Assembly (NCBI RefSeq): GCF_000949455.1
Contig: NZ_JXXK01000002.1
Coordinates: 203,333-267,332, forward strand
Length of the DNA stretch: 64,000 nt
Direction: 5' to 3'
Origin: Ruthenibacterium lactatiformans
GTDB lineage: Bacteria > Bacillota > Clostridia > Oscillospirales > Ruminococcaceae
In this document: positions 17,779 through 25,029 of the stretch, in pieces
Numbering within the stretch: the stretch's first letter is position 1
Layout of the letters: each line of letters opens with the position of its first letter
Notes under the pieces: model-generated
What the model saw: only the letters and a program-made list of their open reading frames with translations
Database searches by the model: none
Told to the model about the DNA's origin: nothing
Translations under genes and position numbers: made by a program

Positions 17779-18222
17779 TTATAGGGCAATATGAGAAATC
17801 GCTCTATCGTGTATTCTTTTCGCTCGATAAACTGCCGCGTCATCCGCTTCTTGGTACATCCCCCATGCAACCTCTCGCCATGGAGTGGGCCTGCAATGAT
17901 CTCCGTCCATGTACCGCAATCGTACAACCTCACGTTCCAGAGGATCTTTCAAAGCATGCACAGCGTTCTTGAGTATAAAGATTTCCTTCTCATTTTCGGC
18001 AATAATCGGGCGAATTTCTTTCTCGTACTCTATGTATCGTTCTACCGCCACAGCTATATGGCTACCGCCGCCCCCTGTATGCTGACTTCCATCGTATTCT
18101 CGCGCTGATGGAATCTCAGCTCCGGCTTTCATCCGTGCCAGGCGTTCACGGCGGTTTTCGTTTTCTTTTTTCAGCGACAGATATTTCATCAGCCGCTCTT
18201 TTTTCTCCTCAGCCTCCGTGAT
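17779..18222 (-). CDS. Late transcriptional regulator (ArpU/RinA-like, sigma-like)
   Basis: 147 aa if it starts at ATC 18222, or 136 aa from ATG 18189. The C-terminal half has the sigma-region-4-like pattern of late activators (ALKDPLEREVVRLRYMDG, WREVAWGMY, ADDAAVYRAKRIHDRA). The N-terminal half is coiled coil. GGAGG lies 5 nt before ATC ACG GAG GCT, giving M-TEAEEKKERL, a natural family-like beginning. The ATG at 18189 has only a distant AGGAG (15 nt). It ends just before the late promoter, which it probably controls. Confidence 0.75.
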   Translation of the reverse strand: MTEAEEKKERLMKYLSLKKENENRRERLARMKAGAEIPSAREYDGSQHTGGGGSHIAVAVERYIEYEKEIRPIIAENEKEIFILKNAVHALKDPLEREVVRLRYMDGDHCRPTPWREVAWGMYQEADDAAVYRAKRIHDRAISHIAL

Positions 18223-18237
18223 TTTCGCCTCCTCGTG

Positions 18238-18489
18238 CTATCTTTTCAGTATCCAGAATGATTCCCGGTATAGCGGCCGAGTATCCGCATTTGAGAGCAG
18301 CATTAGAGTGGCCCACCCACGTGGCGATATATACTCCACACGGCCCTGACGTGGTAAATTATCGGCCTTGAACTCTGTGTACCCTTTGCGATATGTCATC
18401 GCTGGATAAATTACATCTACAACAGCATCTGCAGTTGCATTTTCTATATACGCAACCGGTGGAACCGCCAGCGGGCGAACGGATTTCAT
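18238..18489 (-). CDS. Hypothetical protein, 83 aa
   Basis: ATG at 18489 follows GGAGGGATGGGCG and overlaps the preceding short ORF by 4 nt. Sequence MKSVRPLAVPPVAYIENA with a C-terminal SPRGWATLMLLSNAD; soluble, no motif. One of a run of small coupled early/middle genes. Confidence 0.55.
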   Translation of the reverse strand: MKSVRPLAVPPVAYIENATADAVVDVIYPAMTYRKGYTEFKADNLPRQGRVEYISPRGWATLMLLSNADTRPLYRESFWILKR

Positions 18490-18578
18490 CGCCCATCCCT
18501 CCCCGCGGCAATGCAGGCCAGCGTGGCCACAACCGCCAGTGCGACGGCCAAGACCGCCAGATTTATCAAGATTTGCAT
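18486..18578 (-). CDS. Small single-pass membrane peptide, 30 aa
   Basis: Short ORF with a ribosome site (AAGGATG) and 4-nt overlap with the next start, so it is probably translated. Residues 3-24 (LINLAVLAVALAVVATLACI) form one membrane helix, followed by a short charged tail AAGRDGR. Function unknown. Confidence 0.5.
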   Translation of the reverse strand: MQILINLAVLAVALAVVATLACIAAGRDGR

Positions 18579-18745
18579 GGGTCATCCTTCTTTCGCATCG
18601 TTTTGTATACCATAGCAATTCCATCAATATCTTCATCCGTTAAGATGCATGAAAATTCTGCAAGCTCCATGCACTTAGCCACCCAGAGCGAGACACGGTC
18701 TGTGGATTTCAGGTCTGCATAAATCTGCCGTTCAAATTCACTCAT
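18566..18745 (-). CDS. Small acidic protein, 59 aa
   Basis: ATG overlaps the upstream stop (ATGA) and the 3' end overlaps the membrane-peptide gene. Sequence starts MSEFERQIYADLKST and ends MRKKDDPCKS; helical and soluble. No function recognised. The tight overlaps on both sides are the main evidence that it is real. Confidence 0.5.
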   Translation of the reverse strand: MSEFERQIYADLKSTDRVSLWVAKCMELAEFSCILTDEDIDGIAMVYKTMRKKDDPCKS

Positions 18746-19026
18746 GCTGTACGCCCTCCTTCTGCATTTTCGCGCAACCGCTCCACAAGCTCTTTATCTG
18801 TCATGCTCTGCCTCCATTTCCTTCCACCGCAATAAAAAAAGTGTTCTGTAGGTTCCCATTCGTCAATGAGTGGTTGCACGATAGCGCCTGCTGAAGTCTC
18901 AAGATCACAAACATGGTCTCCCTCGCCACAGTACAAGAAGTGTTCGCAATTGAAGCAGCTTTTTGCTACATCCTGCCTTCTCCCAAGTCGCGTGCTTTCT
19001 GAGTGGCAATGTTTTTTCTTACTCAT
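18742..19026 (-). CDS. Cys-rich protein, 94 aa
   Basis: Start MSKKKHCHSES at 19026 with AAGGAG upstream. Four or more cysteines arranged SCFNCEHFLYC and DHVCDLE, with a later FFYCGG, suggest a small zinc-binding domain. The tail MTDKELVERLREN is a helix common in phage accessory proteins. Role unknown. Confidence 0.55.
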   Translation of the reverse strand: MSKKKHCHSESTRLGRRQDVAKSCFNCEHFLYCGEGDHVCDLETSAGAIVQPLIDEWEPTEHFFYCGGRKWRQSMTDKELVERLRENAEGGRTA

Positions 19027-19195
19027 GGTCAGGATGCTCCTTCCGCACGACTTCGACGATATAATCGCCCGAAGTATTCCCGGGCTCACATTGGATAATC
19101 GTTGCGCAAATGTCCTCCTGAAGACGATTTACATCGCGGTTTATATACTTCGTACCCCAAATTTCGATTACGCTATCTTCTCTGGATTTAACCAT
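19019..19195 (-). CDS. Hypothetical protein, 58 aa
   Basis: ATG at 19195 follows GGAGGGATTACATC. Sequence begins MVKSREDSVIEIWGTKY; it overlaps rusA at its 5' end and the Cys-rich gene at its 3' end by 8 nt, as expected in a compact operon. No motif. Confidence 0.5.
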   Translation of the reverse strand: MVKSREDSVIEIWGTKYINRDVNRLQEDICATIIQCEPGNTSGDYIVEVVRKEHPDHE

Positions 19196-19646
19196 GATGT
19201 AATCCCTCCACTACTTCCTCCTCCGGTTCGAGATCACCTGATACATGCACCACCAGACGCTCCAGGTTTCCGTACCACTTGGCCACGCGCAGCTCTACGA
19301 TAGCACTGTCGTCGCGGTAGGCTACACCGTTCAATGCGTCGGCCACAGTTTTCGCGATATTGTCCATGTCCGGTTTACATGTGGGACGGAGGATATTTTG
19401 GTTGCACAGTGCAGCCTTTTTCTTCGGATAGGATTTGGGGATTGCAAAATATGCATCTACCTCCAAGACAATCGGCGGTGCGAATCGAACACCGGCATGT
19501 CTCTGCTGGTAACAGAGCATGATTTTGTTTTCATACGAAGCCGTGCCGGCGGGGGTGTACATGCGGGCATGTCCGCCCACAACACTGGCCCGGGGGCGCC
19601 CTTTGCCCTGTGGTTTTCCCGGGACCTCAAAAATCACTCTTTCCAT
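19188..19646 (-). CDS. rusA: RusA-family Holliday junction resolvase
   Basis: 152 aa. The N-terminus MERVIFEVPGKPQGKGRPR and the catalytic core KPDMDNIAKTVADALNG followed by YRDDSAIVELRV hold the conserved Asp residues that bind metal in RusA enzymes. It resolves four-way junctions in phage recombination or replication before packaging. AAGGAGG precedes the ATG. Confidence 0.92.
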   Translation of the reverse strand: MERVIFEVPGKPQGKGRPRASVVGGHARMYTPAGTASYENKIMLCYQQRHAGVRFAPPIVLEVDAYFAIPKSYPKKKAALCNQNILRPTCKPDMDNIAKTVADALNGVAYRDDSAIVELRVAKWYGNLERLVVHVSGDLEPEEEVVEGLHHG

Positions 19647-19697
19647 ACTGTCCTCCTTGACGATACCCGCCCGGTGGTTGGCCGGGCGGGCGCTGTA

Positions 19698-20381
19698 TTA
19701 TATCTTTCCGGGGCGGCGATCAGGCTGGTGACGCTGCGACTCAATGCTGCTCACGATGTAATCGGGAGAACTGCATCCTTTTTCGTAGGCGATGGATATA
19801 GCGTCCAGGACCATTCCCAGCTCCATACCATCGGCGGCAGCAAGGACCTTTCGTTCCTGCTCGGGCTTTATGTCCTTCACCACCTCGCGGCAAAAGGCGA
19901 CGATCTCCTGTTCTCTCTCTGACCAACCATCGTCGAACCCGTCGTCGTTCGCGTATGCGTGCGCGCGTATACGACGATTGTTATTGTTATTGTCTTTGTT
20001 ATTGTATTTGTATTTGTATAGCTGGACTTGCTGGTCGGTGCTGGATTTGCTGGAAAGTGCTGGTTTTTTGCTGGCTTTTTGCTGGACAAAGCGTCCGTTT
20101 TCGTCTTTTTCTGCGGATGCAGCCCTGATGCGTCCGGCCTCCCGGCGCTTTTCAACAATTTCCTGCCGGCGGATTTCAGCGCGCATCGAATTGTCTGCGA
20201 TAAAAGAGAATGCCATATATACGTTCCCATCCTTTGGGAAATCGGGCTGAGTACCATCGCGGCCATACACCAACAGCGCCATAACCAGAGCGCCGACCTG
20301 TTCCAGAGACAACAGCCCAAGCTGTTCAATATACGAATAAAACATCGGGATGTATTTTGATTTTTCGGCGTCGTCCGGCAT
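19698..20381 (-). CDS. Replication organiser / helicase-loader-like protein
   Basis: 227 aa. Residues 1-95 resemble the small helical N-domain of Firmicute phage replication proteins (FYSYIEQLGLLSLEQVGALV, FSFIADNSMR, repeated basic RREAGRIRAASAEK). A low-complexity linker with a run of Asn (KDNNNNNRR) follows, then a helical C-domain (EREQEIVAFCREVV). Position between recombination genes and rusA supports an initiation role. I cannot separate a DnaD-like loader from an initiator. Confidence 0.6.
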   Translation of the reverse strand: MPDDAEKSKYIPMFYSYIEQLGLLSLEQVGALVMALLVYGRDGTQPDFPKDGNVYMAFSFIADNSMRAEIRRQEIVEKRREAGRIRAASAEKDENGRFVQQKASKKPALSSKSSTDQQVQLYKYKYNNKDNNNNNRRIRAHAYANDDGFDDGWSEREQEIVAFCREVVKDIKPEQERKVLAAADGMELGMVLDAISIAYEKGCSSPDYIVSSIESQRHQPDRRPGKI

Positions 20382-20395
20382 TGTTCGTCCTCGCT

Positions 20396-20935
20396 TTACT
20401 CGTTATCGTTGCCGCTGGCGGAATCGTCCGCTGCATCCGCCTGTGCGGCCGTAGGAGCGCTGTTTCCATCGGCTTCGACATTCTCATCGGCAAGAATTTC
20501 CCCGTCTCCTATGACCTCAAATTCGGGGTCCTGCGCGATGCTGTCATTCGTGCCGCCGCCTTGCATTTTATTCGCTAACTTTTTTGTTTCCGACAAATTG
20601 ATAAACACTACCTTCATCCAGAGTGCGCTTATTTTTTTGCAAATCCTCCGAAAACTCATAAGGAGACTGTCTTTTATAACAAGACCGCCGCCTTTCCCGA
20701 AATCCTCTGTAAGGTCGCCATCGTTAAAAACAAACGAAATCGAGCAATCGCGTGAATTGTATCCCACGGGATTATCCAGCATGCTGATTTGCCCATCCAT
20801 GCTGGTATCTGGGCTAATGATGATTCTTACCGGATACTTGTCCCGAAGAAATTTATACGTAAACCCATTTTCGGCGCAGACATTCTCTAATTTTTTCAGT
20901 TGGGCGTCCAACTGATCGTGCTCAATGTATGCCAT
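20396..20935 (-). CDS. Hypothetical early protein, 179 aa
   Basis: Start MAYIEHDQLDAQLKK at 20935 just after the MBL gene stop, with GGAGGAAA upstream. Contains a beta-rich middle (VRIIISPDTSMDGQISML), then a Gly-rich break and an acidic, low-complexity C-terminus (ADENVEADG, ASGNDNE). Acidic tails are common in replication and recombination accessory proteins, but no family is recognised. Confidence 0.55.
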   Translation of the reverse strand: MAYIEHDQLDAQLKKLENVCAENGFTYKFLRDKYPVRIIISPDTSMDGQISMLDNPVGYNSRDCSISFVFNDGDLTEDFGKGGGLVIKDSLLMSFRRICKKISALWMKVVFINLSETKKLANKMQGGGTNDSIAQDPEFEVIGDGEILADENVEADGNSAPTAAQADAADDSASGNDNE

Positions 20936-20936
20936 A

Positions 20937-21638
20937 TTATATTTCCTCCTCTGCAATGATGATTCTTTTTCCGGTGGCCGCGGCGACGGCCCGGCGCATA
21001 GCGTCGGGGTCGCCGTGCCTGCGGCTTATATGGAGCAATCGGATGTCCTGCACGCGGCTCAAGTCCTGGTGTGTTAGAAAAGCGATACACTCCTGTAAAC
21101 TCAGGTGGTTGTCGATTATACGCTGTGCCTGATATGCGTTGGTATCCGCCATGCTTTCGGTTCCCATGTGGTTGCATTCAATCAGAATGTGGTCAAGCGG
21201 CGGAAAAGTATCTTCGGCGCGGCTCGTATCTGTCAAAAATACTAGGCGCTCACCGGTGCGAATGGATTCCAATAACCACCCCAACGGCTCTGCGACATCG
21301 TGGTATGTCGACATTGGGAGCACGGCAAATGTCCCAATGTCAACCCGCTGTCCGTGCTGTACCCGATGATACCCAGCGCTTTCATGTATTCCTAAGAATC
21401 CGGCCGTCCCCTCGCTGCAGTAAACCGGGATGCCGCGTGCCATCACGTCGTGAACCGCCCGTGCATGGTCGCCATGCTCGTGTGTGATGAGACAGGCGTC
21501 TACCCGGGAGAGTGTGAAGCGGCTCCGTCGCATCAGCTCACGCATTGAGATACCGCATTCCAACAGGAGTGTGGTGGTTCCATCGCCCACCAGATATGCA
21601 TTGCCTGTGCTACCGCTGGCCAGTGTCTTTATTTCCAT
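20937..21638 (-). CDS. MBL-fold metallo-hydrolase, candidate nuclease
   Basis: 233 aa. Opens LASGSTGNAYLVGDG and carries the metal motif THEHGDH near residue 52, with later His and Asp ligands (MSTYHDVAEP, FLTDTSRAED, HILIECNHMG). The pattern is that of YycJ/WalJ-type proteins, a branch with DNA exonuclease activity. Lying next to the candidate annealing protein and the SbcC-like ATPase, it could supply the nuclease of the recombination system. Confidence 0.8.
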   Translation of the reverse strand: MEIKTLASGSTGNAYLVGDGTTTLLLECGISMRELMRRSRFTLSRVDACLITHEHGDHARAVHDVMARGIPVYCSEGTAGFLGIHESAGYHRVQHGQRVDIGTFAVLPMSTYHDVAEPLGWLLESIRTGERLVFLTDTSRAEDTFPPLDHILIECNHMGTESMADTNAYQAQRIIDNHLSLQECIAFLTHQDLSRVQDIRLLHISRRHGDPDAMRRAVAAATGKRIIIAEEEI

Positions 21639-21650
21639 ACAGCCTCACCG

Positions 21651-22751
21651 TTAAAACGGAGCGGTGGTAACGGGCGGAGCCGCCGGGGCCGCCTGCTCTA
21701 CTTTGCTGGTTGGCTCCACTGGTGCAGGTGCAGGCTCGGAGCGGGGCGGTGCCGCAGGCGGCATTTCTACTTCTTGCGGGCCGGATGGGAGAGCATCCAT
21801 ATCAGGAATTTCACGATATTCGGCGTCGATGGTGTTGTCGGATTCCGATACCGCCATGCTTTTGTAGTAGGCGGACAAGGAAAGTTCATTTGCAAAATCC
21901 TTCGGGATAGGCTTGACCGCATTGTTGCGCATTTTACGCAAAATCATCCGCTCACGGCTCCCCTCCATCCAAGCGGGGGAAATGTATGGCTTCAGTTCAG
22001 GAATGTCGAGGATCTCGTCGATGTCCCTTCCATCCATCAGAGCTTTCAGCTCGGACTTACGCGCATCAATTTGCTGTTTCTGCTGTAGCGTGGCCTTGTA
22101 ACGGCTTTCTGCAATGCCGAAGGTTTCGTTCATCATGTTGTTGTTGATATGGGCGACCAAGTTCGCACGGACTTCAGCGCGCTCACTGATGAAATAGCGC
22201 ACGGTGCCGTCCGTGAAGCGTACAGGATAGACGACGCGGGCATATTTTCCAGTGCCGCAGCGTTTCCAGGTGGGCGGCTCTACGTCGATTCCGTGGTGTA
22301 CGGGATAAGTAAATTCATCATCTACATGAACATCCCAATATGGATATACCTCTTCGACGCCATGGCCAAAGTTTCTCAGAATGACGTCGTTGCCATCTCC
22401 CTCAATGCCCATTTCGATGGAGGTTGTCCAGTTCCCATCCGGCTGCTTTTTCTTGCGCGTCTGGAAATAACATTCCCGCGGTCTCGAAAATGCGTTCAAG
22501 CGGAGCGTAGCCACCTGCTGCAAAATTTGCATGATTTCACTTTTTTGAAGCGCGGAGATTCCCTCAAGGCCCGCTCCAACGGCTGTTTCGTGCATCATTG
22601 TCAGCGCGTTTTCCATGCATAGATGTTGATAAAGGTCCACCGAACCACCATTGGAAATCTGTTTTTCCACCAATGGGATGTATGCGGCCCCTGTTTTCTG
22701 TACGATAGTGCGATAATCCGGCATTTTTGCGATTCCGTTATTTTCCGCCAT
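21651..22751 (-). CDS. Candidate single-strand annealing protein (RecT-like)
   Basis: 366 aa. The body (about 20-290) has features of RecT-type proteins: an ordered helical N-part, RPRECYFQTRKKK, IEMGIEGDGND and a beta-rich centre. The C-terminus is a long Pro/Ala tail (VEMPPAAPPRSEPAPAPV) ending TTAPF, similar in style to the flexible tails of annealing proteins. It is flanked by the SbcC-like ATPase and the MBL hydrolase. The family assignment is tentative. Confidence 0.5.
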   Translation of the reverse strand: MAENNGIAKMPDYRTIVQKTGAAYIPLVEKQISNGGSVDLYQHLCMENALTMMHETAVGAGLEGISALQKSEIMQILQQVATLRLNAFSRPRECYFQTRKKKQPDGNWTTSIEMGIEGDGNDVILRNFGHGVEEVYPYWDVHVDDEFTYPVHHGIDVEPPTWKRCGTGKYARVVYPVRFTDGTVRYFISERAEVRANLVAHINNNMMNETFGIAESRYKATLQQKQQIDARKSELKALMDGRDIDEILDIPELKPYISPAWMEGSRERMILRKMRNNAVKPIPKDFANELSLSAYYKSMAVSESDNTIDAEYREIPDMDALPSGPQEVEMPPAAPPRSEPAPAPVEPTSKVEQAAPAAPPVTTAPF

Positions 22752-22757
22752 GATACT

Positions 22758-24716
22758 TTAATCCCCTTTCAGCCCCAGTTTTTCGCCGGGGATCACATTC
22801 AAATTGATGACCTGCATTTCATCCGGCAGTGTTAAATCGGTAACGCTCTCCCGGTTATCCAGGAACAGCGGGAGCGAAATGTCCGCCGCCCGGCTGAATG
22901 CCTGCACGATCTCCACGTTCGCCTGCATTTTGGACGCGGTATTCAGAGCACCGTATGGAACACCGTCCACCATTGCCTCGCAGACCTCTCGCAGACCGCC
23001 GTTTTTCTGCTGCTCAAACAGTTTGAAGCGCACCGTGGGAAAATGCTTGTTGACGCGCTCGGTCAGAAGTGTCACCAGCGTGCGGGTATATTCCTCGCAC
23101 ATAGACAGCCCGCGCTCCGCTTCCTCCAATTGATGAAGAGTGTCACGCTGTTCTGCTTCAAGCTCCTGGATACGGGTTTCGAGCGCCGCGTTGCGGTCGA
23201 TTTCAGCCAGCCGTGAGGTCATTGTATCGGATTGGGCCTGCATGTCTGCCAGTTTCTGGCGCTTTTCCTGAACAACCTGTTCGGCCGCTTGGGCGCTGGC
23301 TTGGATTGCTTGCCGCAATTCTTCAGCCTTGGCTTTCAGATTCGTTTCCTCCGCATCCAGTTCCGCGAAAAGTCCCATCTGTGTTACAGGAGGCTTTTCC
23401 GCGATCACCATATCATAGGCTGCGGCTGCCGCCTTGGCGGCACGCTCACATGTATCCAGGTCCTCGCGCAAGCGTGCCGCTTTTTTCTCCATTTTCTCGA
23501 CGTCCTGAGCGGCTTTGGCACCCTTGGCCGCAATATCCGACAACCGTTCAGATTTGGAAACATTAAAATTCTCCTGCGCCTCCTGCACCAGTTCCGCAGG
23601 CAATGCCTGTCCGCAGGTCGGGCATGTCTGCGCAATGTCAGGCACGGTCCCGTTCACTTCCACCCATTCAACCCGCAGACGGTCACGTTCAGCAGCTAGG
23701 AAGTCCCGTTCCCGATTCAGGGAACGAAGTTCCGCAGCAAGCGTTTCCACCCGGCACATTGCATTTTGTTTTTCACGGGTAGCGTCATCAACACGGCGGT
23801 TGTGCTCTTCCAGCCATCCCGCATTACCGGACGCCTCCAGCACGCGGCGCTTATTGGGGATCATCTCCAAATACTGCTGTACTTTTTCAAGTTCCTGCTG
23901 GTTATGCCGCTGTACAGCGTCCGCCGTCGTGTGCTCGATCTCGTACTGCAGTTTGGCGATTTCAACATTGAGCTTGCTGCGCTCGTTTTTGACGGCCCCG
24001 GCGTCGGATACGGGGTGCAGCTGCTTTCGGTTTTCGTCGATGCGCGCGGGTAATGCCGACAGGGAATCCTTATACCGCTTACGGCGTTCTGTGCAGATCC
24101 GGGAAAATTCATCCACTGAATGCGTCCCCAGCATGCTTTCCAAATCGGAAAGCTCTGGATTGGCAGTAAATACGTCCGCCGGCTGCAGGCTGCCGAACTG
24201 CTCCAGCAGAAGGCGCCGCCGCTCTTTATAGTCCTTTGTCTGCTCCGAGAACCAGACTGCATTGAGCAGCAGCGGAAGCAACTTTTCCGGGAACACACCA
24301 AAAATGGCGGAGCTATATTCCCCTGCACTCACGGGAACTTCGTCGATGAAATAGCGCGTTTCGTCGCCGTTATATTCCGTCTCGGCGCTTCCGCGACGTT
24401 TCGTCCAGCGTTCGCATATGGAACGCTGCAGAACGAGCGTGTGCCCGTCCGGCATTGAGAGAGTAGCTGTCACCGTAGGACTGCAGCCGGACAAGCGGTT
24501 CCCGTCTGTTCCCAGCGGAAACACATTGTAATTTTCACGGCCCTGTGCGTCCTTACCGGTCAAGAGCCAGAGAAAAGCAGCCATCAACGTGCTTTTTCCC
24601 GTCCCATTGCCCCCCTGTACTGTGGCGCTGCGCCCGTCGGGAGTAAGTACAAAATTCTTTATGCCGCGAAAATTTTCGACGTACAGCTTCAGCAGTTTCA
24701 CAACTTTCAACATCAT
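22758..24716 (-). CDS. SbcC/Rad50-like AAA ATPase
   Basis: 652 aa. N-terminal ATPase lobe with GGNGTGKST near residue 36; long coiled coils (about 190-330 and 380-530) on each side of a zinc-hook-like TCPTCGQALP; C-terminal lobe with LPLFLDNRESV as Walker B. This is the SMC/Rad50 plan in short form. No SbcD/Mre11 nuclease is encoded nearby, so it probably works with the MBL-fold protein and the annealing protein. Starts MMLKVVKLLKLYV. Confidence 0.85.
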   Translation of the reverse strand: MMLKVVKLLKLYVENFRGIKNFVLTPDGRSATVQGGNGTGKSTLMAAFLWLLTGKDAQGRENYNVFPLGTDGNRLSGCSPTVTATLSMPDGHTLVLQRSICERWTKRRGSAETEYNGDETRYFIDEVPVSAGEYSSAIFGVFPEKLLPLLLNAVWFSEQTKDYKERRRLLLEQFGSLQPADVFTANPELSDLESMLGTHSVDEFSRICTERRKRYKDSLSALPARIDENRKQLHPVSDAGAVKNERSKLNVEIAKLQYEIEHTTADAVQRHNQQELEKVQQYLEMIPNKRRVLEASGNAGWLEEHNRRVDDATREKQNAMCRVETLAAELRSLNRERDFLAAERDRLRVEWVEVNGTVPDIAQTCPTCGQALPAELVQEAQENFNVSKSERLSDIAAKGAKAAQDVEKMEKKAARLREDLDTCERAAKAAAAAYDMVIAEKPPVTQMGLFAELDAEETNLKAKAEELRQAIQASAQAAEQVVQEKRQKLADMQAQSDTMTSRLAEIDRNAALETRIQELEAEQRDTLHQLEEAERGLSMCEEYTRTLVTLLTERVNKHFPTVRFKLFEQQKNGGLREVCEAMVDGVPYGALNTASKMQANVEIVQAFSRAADISLPLFLDNRESVTDLTLPDEMQVINLNVIPGEKLGLKGD

Positions 24717-24726
24717 TCACCCCTTT

Positions 24727-25029
24727 TCAACCAAGCGTCATTTGCGTGACCGCTTGAGGACGTGGCTGAGGAACCTTATCCGGCGGCAGCGGGCCGTCGG
24801 TGATGTGTTTCAGCAGCGGGCGGATTTTCGGATCAATCGTGTGTTCCTGCACGTTCACCGCCACGACTTTAGCCAAAGTACCGCCCAGGCGTGTGTCTGC
24901 ATAGACGATATCGCCCACAGCAAGCCTTTTGTCCGCAATATACGTATATTCACGACCGCTGTATATGCCGGGCTGGCTTCGGTCAGCGAACTGCACAGCG
25001 ACATAATTTGTTTTGATAATAGTGCTCAT
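24727..25029 (-). CDS. Hypothetical early protein, 100 aa
   Basis: ATG overlaps the upstream stop by 4 nt. Beta-rich first 65 residues (YTYIADKRLAVGDIVYADTR, LAKVVAVNVQ) look like a small barrel that could bind nucleic acid, followed by a Pro-rich tail. Resemblance to the DNA-end-binding domain of PriA is only a visual impression. Confidence 0.5.
   Translation of the reverse strand: MSTIIKTNYVAVQFADRSQPGIYSGREYTYIADKRLAVGDIVYADTRLGGTLAKVVAVNVQEHTIDPKIRPLLKHITDGPLPPDKVPQPRPQAVTQMTLG

Noticed and set aside
17382..17933. 183-codon minus ORF upstream of terS
   Set aside because: Covers the late promoter and structured leader, and overlaps the regulator gene; not protein-like in composition.
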